DNA of 16,635 bases from an uncultured Kiloniellales bacterium (GTDB lineage Bacteria > Pseudomonadota > Alphaproteobacteria > Kiloniellales > JAKSDN01). The stretch spans positions 1 through 16,635 of the forward strand of contig CAMYMY010000027.1 of assembly GCA_947259625.1 (NCBI GenBank), in the 5' to 3' direction. Every line of letters starts with the position of its first letter. Position 1 is the first letter of the stretch. This document shows, in pieces, positions 1-7,011 of this stretch. Both the position numbers and the translations under genes were made by a program. The notes under the pieces were generated by a model, which was given only the letters and a program-made list of their open reading frames with translations, searched no databases and was not told where the DNA came from.

Positions 1-143
1 CTGCCCAGTATGGAGTTCGAGGCTTCGCTTTGGTCCGCGGCATAGTGCTTAATTCCGTGGTTGTACTGCCACATCACGATCGCAGTCGCCGTCAGCAGCG
101 CGACGGCGCTGGCAATCGAGAAGTATCTGAGGAGCGGAAACAC
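1..143 (-). CDS. N-terminus of a membrane sensor protein (partial, runs off left edge)
   Basis: Only the first 47 codons are present. They read as a short N-terminus (MFPLLRYFSIASAVALL) leading into one hydrophobic helix (about residues 6-25) and then a polar, probably periplasmic stretch (HYAADQSEASN). I chose the GTG start at 143 because GAGG lies 6 nt upstream; no ATG in this frame gives a better start. It begins 25 nt after the stop of the CHASE4 histidine kinase and on the same strand, so the two are probably co-transcribed. A 'F-x-L-L-R-Y-F' run into a single membrane helix is common at the start of membrane-bound diguanylate cyclase/phosphodiesterase (GGDEF/EAL) proteins and some sensor kinases. 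That family link is inference from the N-terminus alone; the catalytic part lies outside the window. Confidence 0.55.
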   Translation of the reverse strand, partial: MFPLLRYFSIASAVALLTATAIVMWQYNHGIKHYAADQSEASNSILG

Positions 144-168
144 GCTTGGCCTCGACCCGTCTTCGGCC

Positions 169-1914
169 TTAAGCCGCGGCCTGTTGCGTGCCGCTGAGCG
201 GCAGCCATAGGAGGGCCCGCGTGCCGCGCCCCGGCCCGCTCGTGATCTCGATGCCCCCGCCGTGCAGCTCCATGATTCGCTTTGCCGTCGGCAGTCCGAC
301 GCCGACGCCGAAGCCCTTGGTGCTGAACAGCGGCTCGAAGATCTTGGGCAGCACCTCCGGCGGGATGCCGGGACCCTTGTCGCTCACCGAGATCTCCAGC
401 CGGTCCCCGGCCAGCCGGGTTTCGATCCGGACCTCCTTTGCGACATCCTCGTCACCCGAGGTCTCGGCCTCGGCGATCGCCTGGCAGGCGTTATCGACCA
501 GCTTGTCGATCACACACGCGAGCTGCCCGGTGTCCACGAGCGCCTCCGCGCCGGGAGTGTCGAGAGACCGGGACAGGGTGATTCCCTCGGGCACCTCCTG
601 CTTGTCGAGGATCTCATCGATCCACTCGTCGATGGCGATGGCCGCCGTGTCCAGCTCGCGCTGCTCGGCGAAGCCCAGCAGGTCGCCGATGATGCCGTCG
701 CAGCGCTGAATGTTGCGGTCGACCCGCTCCAGCGCCCGCTCGACGTCCAGGCCCTTGCCGCGGGTGCTTTCGGCGATGGCGAAGACCGAGTTGCGCATCG
801 CGCCCAGCGGGTTGCGCAGTTCGTGGCTCACCGTCGCGGTGATCTTACCGAGGACCGCCAGCCCCTCCGTCTCGAGCAGCTCGTCGAGCATGCCGTCAAA
901 CTCCTTCGCCAGAATGCCGATCTCGTCGCTGCGGTCCAGGGCGAGGCGCCGGCCGCGGTCCTTCGTCTTTGCGATGGAGAGCACCTTCTGCGTGAGACTG
1001 GACAAGGGCCCAATGACCACGCTCCGCAGCAGCAGCCACATGGCAATCATGCCGACCAGCCCAACCATGACCATGAAGAGCAGGGCGTAGTTGATGGTCT
1101 CCCGCCCGATCGCGGTGATGTTCCTGGGCGTATCCGCCCTGAGCAGGAGGGCCTGGACGCCGCCGGGCTCGCGCAGCAGCGCGTAACCCGAAAGCGTGCT
1201 GTCGTCCAATTCGCTGACGAGCGTGTCACCTGCGGTCTTTAGCGAGGCAACGGTCTGCTGCTCCTTCGACGGGAGCGTGCCGCCGTCCAGCGGCCGGGTC
1301 TGGAAATCCACGTGGGTCTGCTCGCGCAGCCGCGCGAGCTCCGAGTTATTGAGGAACCGGCCGATGACAAAGCTGCCCCGGCTCGGTCCTTTCGAGTCAC
1401 TCGTAAGTATGGGACTCGAAGCGAAGAAGATCGGCCCCAGTGTGGTGATCGCAAAGCCTGTATGCAGGCTTTGCGTGTCCGGATGGTGAAGGATGTAATG
1501 GGTCGAGGAAAGGTTGTTGAGCAGGAACCCGTCGCTTGGCAACGGATCGCCCGTTTCCAGATTGAAGATCCCATACCAGAGGATTTCTCCGGCCGAATCG
1601 AAGAGGTACATGAAGCTCACATTGATGGCCGAAAGAGAATCGACATAGAGGTTGTCCTCCTCAAAGGAGTCGTTCTCGCCGCCGGCGTATTCGTAGGTGT
1701 CGTCCCGATGCGCCCAGTCGGCGGCAAACGCCGCCATAGACCGGAACTCGCCCTTCAGGGCGTCCGTGACGCGATTGAGGTTCTGCTCGGCGGCTTCTTC
1801 CTCCAAAGATACGAAGCTGGGGAAGACGAGGTTCTGGAGGATCCCGAAATTCAAGGCCACGGAAAATGTCAGGACGCCGGCCAGGACCAGCAAGGTCTTG
1901 CTTCCAAGCTTCAT
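169..1914 (-). CDS. CHASE4-HAMP sensor histidine kinase
   Basis: Inner-membrane sensor kinase, 581 residues from the chosen start. A membrane helix at about residues 7-30 is followed by a periplasmic CHASE4-type sensor (about 38-270, with the typical 'DWAHRDDTYEY' segment), a second helix (about 276-298), a HAMP linker (about 299-348), a dimerisation/phosphoacceptor domain with SHELRNP (His364), and an HATPase_c domain with N-box Asn475, SDKGPGIP (511-518) and the G-rich FGVGVGLP lid. There is no receiver domain. The frame is open upstream to a GTG at 1989 (606 residues), but the ATG at 1914 gives the usual CHASE4-kinase beginning (MKLGSKTLL) and has a GGGGA about 9 nt upstream, so I prefer it. 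The next gene downstream starts after 25 nt. The kinase core closely resembles that of the 1495-residue sensor at 8976-13463. The CHASE4 ligand is unknown. Confidence 0.9.
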   Translation of the reverse strand: MKLGSKTLLVLAGVLTFSVALNFGILQNLVFPSFVSLEEEAAEQNLNRVTDALKGEFRSMAAFAADWAHRDDTYEYAGGENDSFEEDNLYVDSLSAINVSFMYLFDSAGEILWYGIFNLETGDPLPSDGFLLNNLSSTHYILHHPDTQSLHTGFAITTLGPIFFASSPILTSDSKGPSRGSFVIGRFLNNSELARLREQTHVDFQTRPLDGGTLPSKEQQTVASLKTAGDTLVSELDDSTLSGYALLREPGGVQALLLRADTPRNITAIGRETINYALLFMVMVGLVGMIAMWLLLRSVVIGPLSSLTQKVLSIAKTKDRGRRLALDRSDEIGILAKEFDGMLDELLETEGLAVLGKITATVSHELRNPLGAMRNSVFAIAESTRGKGLDVERALERVDRNIQRCDGIIGDLLGFAEQRELDTAAIAIDEWIDEILDKQEVPEGITLSRSLDTPGAEALVDTGQLACVIDKLVDNACQAIAEAETSGDEDVAKEVRIETRLAGDRLEISVSDKGPGIPPEVLPKIFEPLFSTKGFGVGVGLPTAKRIMELHGGGIEITSGPGRGTRALLWLPLSGTQQAAA

Positions 1915-1989
1915 GCTCTGCATTCCCCAAACTAATCCGCGCACAAGCCGAACAGGATCCCGGTCACGGCCGTGCGCCATGGACGACAC

Positions 1990-2243
1990 GATTCACGGAA
2001 AAGGCCCTCGACCCGGGCTTTCTCCCAACGGTTTGCTCGCGCAGGCGCCACGGCCGGGTCCCGGCAGCGATCGCCGCTGGGGTCCAATTATCCCGTGATG
2101 TAGTTAATAAGATGTAAGAGAAAAATACTAGTTCATAAACAAAATACTAAGATATTCCGCTTGGCTGAACGGCCCGATTCGGTCGAATTGCCGCTGCGGC
2201 ATGCATGATCGGCAGGCTGCGCCGGCGAGTTTCCCGGGCCCGG
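1990..2243. promoter_or_regulatory. Intergenic region with AT-rich island and direct repeats
   Basis: No gene is supported here. Positions 2086-2160 form an AT-rich island in otherwise GC-rich DNA. It carries the 9-bp direct repeat AAAATACTA at 2122-2130 and 2141-2149 (19-bp period). On the minus strand a -10-like GATAAT (2087-2092) could belong to the CHASE4 kinase promoter, but I see no good -35. Nearer the envZ-like stop are several short palindromes: ATTCG-gt-CGAAT (2177-2188), TGCCGC-t-GCGGCA (2189-2201) and CCGGGCCCGG (2234-2243). These could help end the marR-ompR-envZ transcript, but no T-run follows them. Confidence 0.4.
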
Positions 2244-3614
2244 CTAGACCGGCAGCCACAGCCGGGCGCGCAGGCCGCCGCCGGGGGCGTCCTCGAGGGC
2301 GATGTCGCCGCCGTGGCTGCGCACGATATCGCGGGCGATGGCCAGGCCCAGGCCGGTGCCGCCGGTATCCGGATTGCGCGAGCGGTCGAGCCGGTGGAAC
2401 GGCTTGAAGGCGTCCTCGCGCTCCACTTGGGGAATGCCGGGCCCGTCGTCGTCGATCATGACCTCGACGATGTTCTTGCGCCGGCCGGCGCTGACTCTGA
2501 CGTGCTCGGCGTGGCCTTGGGCATTGCCGACCAGGTTGGCCAGGCAGCGGCGCATGGCCTCGGGCCTGAGCGGCAGGATCAACGTCTGCTCCACGTGCAG
2601 GTCGACGCTGCCGCCCTTCTCGCGGGTCATCTGGGCCACGATGTCACGCAGCAGCTCCCCCAGGTTCGCCCGCAGCGGCTGTTCGGCCCCCTCGCCCCGG
2701 GCAAAGGCCAGGTAGCCCTCGACCATCTTCTCCATCTCCGCGACGTCCGAGGCCAGGTTGCCGACCTCCGGGATGTCGCCCAGCAGGGCCAGTTGGAGCT
2801 TCATGCGGGTCAGCGGCGTGCGCAGGTCGTGACTGACCCCGGCCAGCATCTCGGTGCGTTGTCCGATCTGCCGCTTGATGCGCGAGCGCATCTGCAGGAA
2901 GGCCGCGGCGGCCAGGCGCACCTCGGTTGCCCCCTCGGGCCTGAAGTCCGGCACGTCGCGCCCCTTGCCGAAGCTGTCGGCGGCCCGGGCCAGGCGCCGG
3001 ATCGGCCGCACCTGGTTGCGCATGAAGATCGTCGCCACGCCGAACAAGACGATCGAACTGCCGACCATCCACATGATGAAGATGTAGGTGGTCGAGCTGA
3101 ACAAGCGTTGGCGCGGAACCCGGACCGCGAGGACGCCGACCGGCAGCTGGACATCGATCCGGACCATCTCGTCCGGCGCATCGGTGTCGATCACGAAGGG
3201 GTAGGGCAGGCGTTCCCGCAAGGCCTTGGTCAGCTTTCGGTCCAGCACGCCCCAGCCGGGGGGCGCCGGATCGGCCTGAAGCCTGGCATCGTCGCGAACG
3301 GCGATGTCGAGCCACAGGCTGCGCCTGGCCAGGTCCAGCGCCGCCGCGCGGCTCTTGGCATCCGGTTCCGGCCCCATGATCCGGATCACCGCGGACACGT
3401 CGCCGGCGATGCCCTGGGCCAGCCGCTTGGTGATCGTGTCGTAGTGGCGGTCGTAGAAGACCCAGGTGGCGATCACCTGGACCAGGACCAGAGGGGAAAC
3501 GATGATCAGCAGCGAGCGTCCCAGGAGGGTTCTCGGCAGGAACCGATTCATGGTCCGCTTGACCCGCTTGATCCGCGGACGCTTGCGCGGCGTCTGGGCC
3601 GTGGTCACCGCCAT
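2244..3614 (-). CDS. EnvZ-like sensor histidine kinase
   Basis: Inner-membrane kinase of 456 residues and the likely partner of the OmpR-type regulator just upstream. A basic N-terminal tail (RKRPRIKRVKR) precedes membrane helix 1 (about 33-54), a periplasmic region of about 120 residues, helix 2 (about 177-197), a HAMP linker (about 198-250), the phosphoacceptor motif SHDLRTPLTR (His262), an N-box with Asn364 (NLVGNA), DDDGPGIP (388-395) and GTGLGLAIA (419-427). The length and the SHDLRTPLTRMKL motif match the EnvZ group. The ATG at 3614 begins 13 nt after the regulator's stop; GAGGG lies about 11 nt upstream. A second ATG at codon 22 (MNRFLPRT) could be the real start. EnvZ-group kinases classically respond to osmolarity or envelope state, but in this bacterial group the signal is not established. 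Confidence 0.9.
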   Translation of the reverse strand: MAVTTAQTPRKRPRIKRVKRTMNRFLPRTLLGRSLLIIVSPLVLVQVIATWVFYDRHYDTITKRLAQGIAGDVSAVIRIMGPEPDAKSRAAALDLARRSLWLDIAVRDDARLQADPAPPGWGVLDRKLTKALRERLPYPFVIDTDAPDEMVRIDVQLPVGVLAVRVPRQRLFSSTTYIFIMWMVGSSIVLFGVATIFMRNQVRPIRRLARAADSFGKGRDVPDFRPEGATEVRLAAAAFLQMRSRIKRQIGQRTEMLAGVSHDLRTPLTRMKLQLALLGDIPEVGNLASDVAEMEKMVEGYLAFARGEGAEQPLRANLGELLRDIVAQMTREKGGSVDLHVEQTLILPLRPEAMRRCLANLVGNAQGHAEHVRVSAGRRKNIVEVMIDDDGPGIPQVEREDAFKPFHRLDRSRNPDTGGTGLGLAIARDIVRSHGGDIALEDAPGGGLRARLWLPV

Positions 3615-3627
3615 TCGCGTCTATCCC

Positions 3628-4314
3628 TCAATCGGGCATGAGAACATAACCGGTGCCGCGCACCGTTTGCAGGTAGCGCGGAAATTTCGGGTCGGCCTCT
3701 ATCTTACGGCGCAAGCGGGTCATTTGCACGTCGATGGTTCGCGCGTTGCCGATGATCGGATTCTCGGCGGCCAGGTCGTCGCGCGACACGGGAACGCCGG
3801 GTTGCCGCGCCAGGGCCTTCAACAAGGAGACCTCGGCGGTGGTCAGGCGTATGAACTCCTCGCCCCGGCGCAACTCGTCGCGCGACAGGTCGAAGTGGTA
3901 GCCGCCGAAAAAAATCTCGCTCAGCTGCGGCGGCACGGGCTGGCGCATACGGCGCAGGATCGCGTCGATACGCAGGACCAGCTCGCGCGGCTCGAAGGGT
4001 TTGGTCAGGTAATCGTCGGCGCCGCTCGACAGGCCGGCGATGCGGTCGTCGGTCTCGCCCATGGCGCTCAGCAATAGGACCGGCACGTCGCTGGATTCGC
4101 GCAGCCACTGGGTCAGGTCCAGTCCGGTCTCGCCCGGCATCATGATGTCGAGCACCAGAAGATCGAAGTGGAAGGCCGCCAGCTGTTCGCGGGCGGCGCC
4201 CGCGTTCCGGGCGGTCGTGACCCGAAACCCCTGTTCGACCAGGTACCGGCGGAGCAGGTCGCGCAGGCGCGAATCGTCGTCGACCACCAGGATATGAGGC
4301 GCTTCGTCGGTCAT
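3628..4314 (-). CDS. OmpR-family response regulator
   Basis: Cytoplasmic transcription regulator of 228 residues. The N-terminal receiver (about 5-120) has the acidic pocket D12-D14, phospho-acceptor Asp56 (VLDIMMPG), Ser83 at the switch position and Lys105 (TKPF). The C-terminal winged helix (about 130-226) ends with the typical pattern TIDVQMTRLRRKIE... RTVRGTGYVL. It lies between a MarR-type gene (48 nt upstream) and the EnvZ-like kinase (13 nt downstream), so the three genes look like one transcription unit with this as the kinase's output. The start at 4314 is the first ATG that keeps the whole receiver; its ribosome binding site is weak. The target genes are not visible; the two ends of the operon and the ilvE promoter are candidates. 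Confidence 0.93.
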   Translation of the reverse strand: MTDEAPHILVVDDDSRLRDLLRRYLVEQGFRVTTARNAGAAREQLAAFHFDLLVLDIMMPGETGLDLTQWLRESSDVPVLLLSAMGETDDRIAGLSSGADDYLTKPFEPRELVLRIDAILRRMRQPVPPQLSEIFFGGYHFDLSRDELRRGEEFIRLTTAEVSLLKALARQPGVPVSRDDLAAENPIIGNARTIDVQMTRLRRKIEADPKFPRYLQTVRGTGYVLMPD

Positions 4315-4362
4315 GGTCGCGCACGATGACTGCGGTTGCTTGGCATGGCGGGCCCTCGGGAC

Positions 4363-4875
4363 CTAACGGCGCTGGGCAAGTTTCGGTTGCGCGTCGCGCG
4401 GCTCGAACCGCTTCCGGTCCTGCTCGTCGATTAGGCTCCGCAGCACCGTACGGAAGCCAGCGACCGATTCGGCGCCGGCGTTCCGGTAGGCGCGGGCCAT
4501 GCGCCGCCTTTGGTTCTCGGTCAGCTGGCGTTCCAGGTCTTGGCCCCGGTCGGTCAGTTCGAGCAGGCGCCGCCGCCGGTCGCGCCGGTCGGACCGCTGG
4601 ACGATGAAGCCTTCGCGGACCAGCTGGCCCAGCACGCGCGACAGGCTCTGCTTGGTAATCCCCAGGATGTCCAGCAAGTCGCTGACCGTGATCCCGGGAT
4701 GACGGCCCACGAAGTAGATCACCCGATGGTGGGCCCGGCCGAAATCATACCGGGCCAGCATCTGGTCCGGCTCGGCCGTGAAATCACGATAGGCGAAGAA
4801 CAGAAGCTCCATGCCCTGGCGCAATTCCTCCTCGCGCAGGAACAGAGGGTTCGCACCGCTTTTTAAGTCAGCCAT
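4363..4875 (-). CDS. MarR-family transcriptional regulator
   Basis: A 170-residue winged-helix regulator. The middle holds the MarR DNA-binding unit: GITVSDLLDILGITKQSLSR forms the helix-turn-helix (about 61-80) and SDRRDRRRRLLELTDRG the wing (about 95-111). Helices at both ends probably make the dimer. It is first in the minus-strand run marR-ompR-envZ and is divergent from the aminotransferase gene, so autoregulation through the shared intergenic region is likely (inference). I chose the ATG at 4875, but it has no clear ribosome binding site. An internal ATG at 4812 (MELLFFAY) has GGAGG 14 nt upstream, which is rather far. An in-frame TAA upstream rules out a longer form. The start codon itself overlaps one of two ATGTT(g)ACAT palindromes. 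The ligand is unknown. Confidence 0.9.
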   Translation of the reverse strand: MADLKSGANPLFLREEELRQGMELLFFAYRDFTAEPDQMLARYDFGRAHHRVIYFVGRHPGITVSDLLDILGITKQSLSRVLGQLVREGFIVQRSDRRDRRRRLLELTDRGQDLERQLTENQRRRMARAYRNAGAESVAGFRTVLRSLIDEQDRKRFEPRDAQPKLAQRR

Positions 4876-5037
4876 GTTGACATATATGGCCCAAGAATGT
4901 TACATCGCGCAACCCGTATTCGACCGAAAATCGGTCATGCGGGGCGCGCGGGAAACCGCCGCCGGGGCAACCGGCTCGGGGGGCCGTAGCCGGCAAGGGC
5001 GTAACCCGACAGAGGCACTGAAGGGGTGGGAGAGGTC
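4876..5037. promoter_or_regulatory. Divergent promoter region between marR and ilvE with candidate operators
   Basis: This 162-bp gap should hold the promoters of both divergent units. On the plus strand TTGACA (4877-4882) is followed after 17 bp by TTACAT (4900-4905), a perfect -35 with a poor -10. On the minus strand TTGCGC, an 18-bp spacer and CATATA are a weak pair very close to the marR start. Two similar palindromes, ATGTTGACAT (4874-4883) and ATGTTACAT (4897-4905), have centres about 22 bp apart, two helical turns, and overlap the plus-strand promoter elements. A separate perfect palindrome, GACCGA-AAA-TCGGTC, is at 4922-4936. MarR proteins usually bind such palindromes, but the assignment is inference. 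Confidence 0.45.
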
Positions 5038-5937
5038 ATGTCCATGCTTCCGTTCGACGACCGCGAGGGGCGGATCTGGTTCGACGGCGAACTGTTGCCG
5101 TGGCGCGAGGCAAAGGTCCACGTGCTGACCCACGCGTTGCACTACGCGAGCTGCGTTTTCGAGGGCGAGCGGGCCTACGGTGGGCGCATCTTCAAGATGA
5201 CCGAGCATCACGAGCGGCTGCACAAGTCCGCCCGCGTGCTCGGCTTCGAGATCCCCTACAGCGTGGCCGAAATCGACGCGGCCTCCGAGCAGGTCATGGC
5301 GGACAACGGCATCGTGGACGGTTACGTGCGCCCGGTCGCCTGGCGCGGCAGCGAAATGATGGGGGTCTCGGCCCAAAACACCACGATCCACCTGGCCATC
5401 GCCACCTGGGAGTGGCCGGCCTATTTCTCGCCGGAGGCCCGCCTCAAGGGCATCCGCATGACGGTCTCCCAGTGGAAGCGGCCGGCCCCGGACACCGCGC
5501 CGACGGACTCCAAGGCGGCCGGGCTCTATATGATCTGCACCCTGTCCAAGCATGCCGCCGAGGCCAAGGGCTACAGCGACGCGCTGATGCTCGACTACCG
5601 CGGCCGGATCGCCGAGGCGACCGGGGCCAACATCTTCCTGGTGCAGGACGGTGTGCTCCATACCCCGGTGCCGGACTGCTTCCTCGACGGCATCACCCGG
5701 CGGACGGTGATCGCGCTCGCCAAGGAGCGCGGCTACGAGGTGGTCGAGCGGCCCATCATGCCCGAGGAGCTGGCCAGGACCAAGGAGGTCTTCCTCACGG
5801 GCACCGCGGTCGAGGTCACGCCGGTCAGCGAGATCGACGACTACCGCTTCACACCGGGCGAGATCACCAAGGAGTTCATGACCGCCTACGACGCGGCGGT
5901 CAAACAGTCGCAGGACAAGGCCGCCAGCGCGGCGTAA
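5038..5937 (+). CDS. ilvE: Branched-chain amino acid aminotransferase
   Basis: PLP-dependent class IV aminotransferase of 299 residues, close to the usual IlvE length. It exchanges the amino group between glutamate and the 2-oxo acids of leucine, isoleucine and valine in the cytoplasm. Visible marks are the N-terminal VHVLTHALHYASCVFEGERAY block, the Schiff-base lysine Lys159 in TDSKAAGLYM, and the class IV signature around EATGANIFLV with the later FLTGTAVEVTPV phosphate-binding loop. I chose the ATG at 5038 (MSMLPFDDR), preceded by GGGAGAGG; a GTG at 5026 and an ATG at 5044 are also in frame. It is divergent from marR, and a Gre-like gene follows 77 nt later. D-amino acid transaminase and aminodeoxychorismate lyase share the fold, but the N-terminal block favours IlvE. 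Confidence 0.93.
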   Translation: MSMLPFDDREGRIWFDGELLPWREAKVHVLTHALHYASCVFEGERAYGGRIFKMTEHHERLHKSARVLGFEIPYSVAEIDAASEQVMADNGIVDGYVRPVAWRGSEMMGVSAQNTTIHLAIATWEWPAYFSPEARLKGIRMTVSQWKRPAPDTAPTDSKAAGLYMICTLSKHAAEAKGYSDALMLDYRGRIAEATGANIFLVQDGVLHTPVPDCFLDGITRRTVIALAKERGYEVVERPIMPEELARTKEVFLTGTAVEVTPVSEIDDYRFTPGEITKEFMTAYDAAVKQSQDKAASAA

Positions 5938-5963
5938 ACTCCAGGCAAATCCTTCGGAAGAGC

Positions 5964-5992
5964 CGGGCGGCGTCTTCCGGGCGCGCCGCCCG
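5964..5992 (+). terminator. GC hairpin between ilvE and the Gre-like gene
   Basis: CGGGCGGCG at 5964-5972 pairs perfectly with CGCCGCCCG at 5984-5992, leaving an 11-nt loop. It begins 26 nt after the ilvE stop. No T-run follows, so it may be a weak terminator or an mRNA-stabilising or processing hairpin rather than a full intrinsic terminator. Confidence 0.35.
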
Positions 5993-6014
5993 AAAGCATT
6001 CGAGGAACAGGCCC

Positions 6015-6521
6015 ATGAGCCGAGCCTTCGTGAAGGAGCCGGACGGCGACGAGAGCGCCGGCGAGCTTCAGGACTTGCCGCTGAGCCCGCACGCCAACTA
6101 CGTGACGCCGGCCGGACTGGCGCAGCTCGAGGCCCGCCTGGCGGCCTTGGAGGCCGAGCGAAAGGCGCTTGCCGACAAATCCGGCGACCTGGCGTCCAGA
6201 CCGGCGCTCGCCCGCCTCGCGCGCGAGATCCGCTATTTCGAGGCGCGCATCGCCTCGGCCATCCTGGTGGACCTGGCGGGACAGCTCGCCGGGCGGGTCG
6301 CGTTCGGGGCCGCCGTCCGCGTGGCGGATGAAGAGGACAGGCAACGGGAGTTTCAGATCGTCGGCGAGGACGAGGCCGAGCCGGAGCAGGGCAAGGTCAG
6401 CTGGGTGTCGCCCCTGGCCCGGGCGCTGCAGGACGCCGAAGTCGCCGACATCGTCACTTGGCGGCGGCCGAGCGGCGACGTGGAGCTTGAGATCCTGGAC
6501 GTCCGCTACCCGGAGGGCTGA
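6015..6521 (+). CDS. GreA/GreB-family transcription elongation factor-like protein
   Basis: A 168-residue protein with the two-part Gre layout. An N-terminal tail (MSRAFVKE) leads into an antiparallel coiled coil (about 30-85, NYVTPAGLAQLEARLAALEA and LAREIRYFEARIASA), followed by the C-terminal FKBP-like domain (about 93-165, VAFGAAVRV, FQIVGEDEA, KVSWVSPLARAL). Gre factors enter the RNA polymerase secondary channel and help it cut backtracked RNA. The loop at the coiled-coil tip, KSGDLASRP (about 55-63), keeps an Asp but lacks the second acidic residue of the canonical GD-x-x-EN-x-EY motif, so cleavage activity is doubtful. The ATG at 6015 follows GAGGAACA. It may be read through from ilvE. 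A true greA elsewhere in the genome is expected, so I give no symbol. Confidence 0.8.
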   Translation: MSRAFVKEPDGDESAGELQDLPLSPHANYVTPAGLAQLEARLAALEAERKALADKSGDLASRPALARLAREIRYFEARIASAILVDLAGQLAGRVAFGAAVRVADEEDRQREFQIVGEDEAEPEQGKVSWVSPLARALQDAEVADIVTWRRPSGDVELEILDVRYPEG

Positions 6522-6534
6522 GTCACGAGGGCCG

Positions 6535-7005
6535 CTACTCGGCCGCGTCCGGCTCCTCCGGGGCCCAGCGCGCCGCGGCCTCGTCGTCGCTCTCGCGGGC
6601 CTCGACCCACTTGGCGCCCGCCGGGCCCTCCTCCAGCTTCCAGAAAGGCGCCTTGGTCTTCAGCCAGTCGATCAGGAATCCGCAGGCGTCGAAGGCCGCC
6701 TGGCGGTGGGCGCTGGCGCAGGCCACCATGACGATCCGCTCGCCCGGTTCGAGCCGCCCGGTGCGGTGGATCACCAGGCTCGCCTCGAGCGGCCAGCGCG
6801 CCCGGGCCTCGGCTTCGATGCGTTCGAGCATCTTCTCGGTCATGCCCGGATAGTGCTCGAGGGTCATGGCGCCGACCGTCTCGTCGCCGGCCAGGTCGCG
6901 CACCAGGCCGACGAAGACCGCCAGGCCGCCGACCTTGTGGTTGCCCGCGGTGAGCGCGGCCAGCTCCTGGCCCGGGTCGAAATCCTCCCGCTGGACCCGG
7001 ATCAT
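6535..7005 (-). CDS. moaE: Molybdopterin synthase catalytic subunit MoaE
   Basis: Large subunit of molybdopterin synthase, 156 residues. With the thiocarboxylated MoaD subunit it adds two sulfurs to cyclic pyranopterin monophosphate to form molybdopterin, in the cytoplasm. The protein has the GGLAVFVGLVRD start, LEHYPGMTEKML, the HRTGRLEPGE stretch and the active-site segment LKTKAPFWKLE, with Lys116 and Lys123 at the places of E. coli Lys119 and Lys126. The end, KWVEARESD, is typical. It is the last gene of the minus-strand moeA-moaD-moaE run; its ATG comes 6 nt after the moaD stop. Its TAG stop faces the Gre-like gene's stop with only 13 nt between, so the two units converge with almost no spacer. 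Confidence 0.95.
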   Translation of the reverse strand: MIRVQREDFDPGQELAALTAGNHKVGGLAVFVGLVRDLAGDETVGAMTLEHYPGMTEKMLERIEAEARARWPLEASLVIHRTGRLEPGERIVMVACASAHRQAAFDACGFLIDWLKTKAPFWKLEEGPAGAKWVEARESDDEAAARWAPEEPDAAE

Positions 7006-7011
7006 CTCGCG

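Noticed and set aside
1915..1989. Longer N-terminus of the CHASE4 kinase from a GTG at 1989
   Set aside because: The extra 25 residues add an Arg/Asp-rich tail not expected for this family, and the nearest purine-rich site is too far upstream. It remains possible, so it is mentioned in the gene entry.
2205..3641. Long plus-strand frame opposite the EnvZ-like kinase
   Set aside because: It is low-complexity, Gln/Asp/His-rich antisense translation; the minus strand holds a complete histidine kinase.
5100..6014. Plus-strand frame running through ilvE into the Gre-like gene
   Set aside because: Within ilvE it is an out-of-frame shadow. Only the part from 6015 onward is a real protein.
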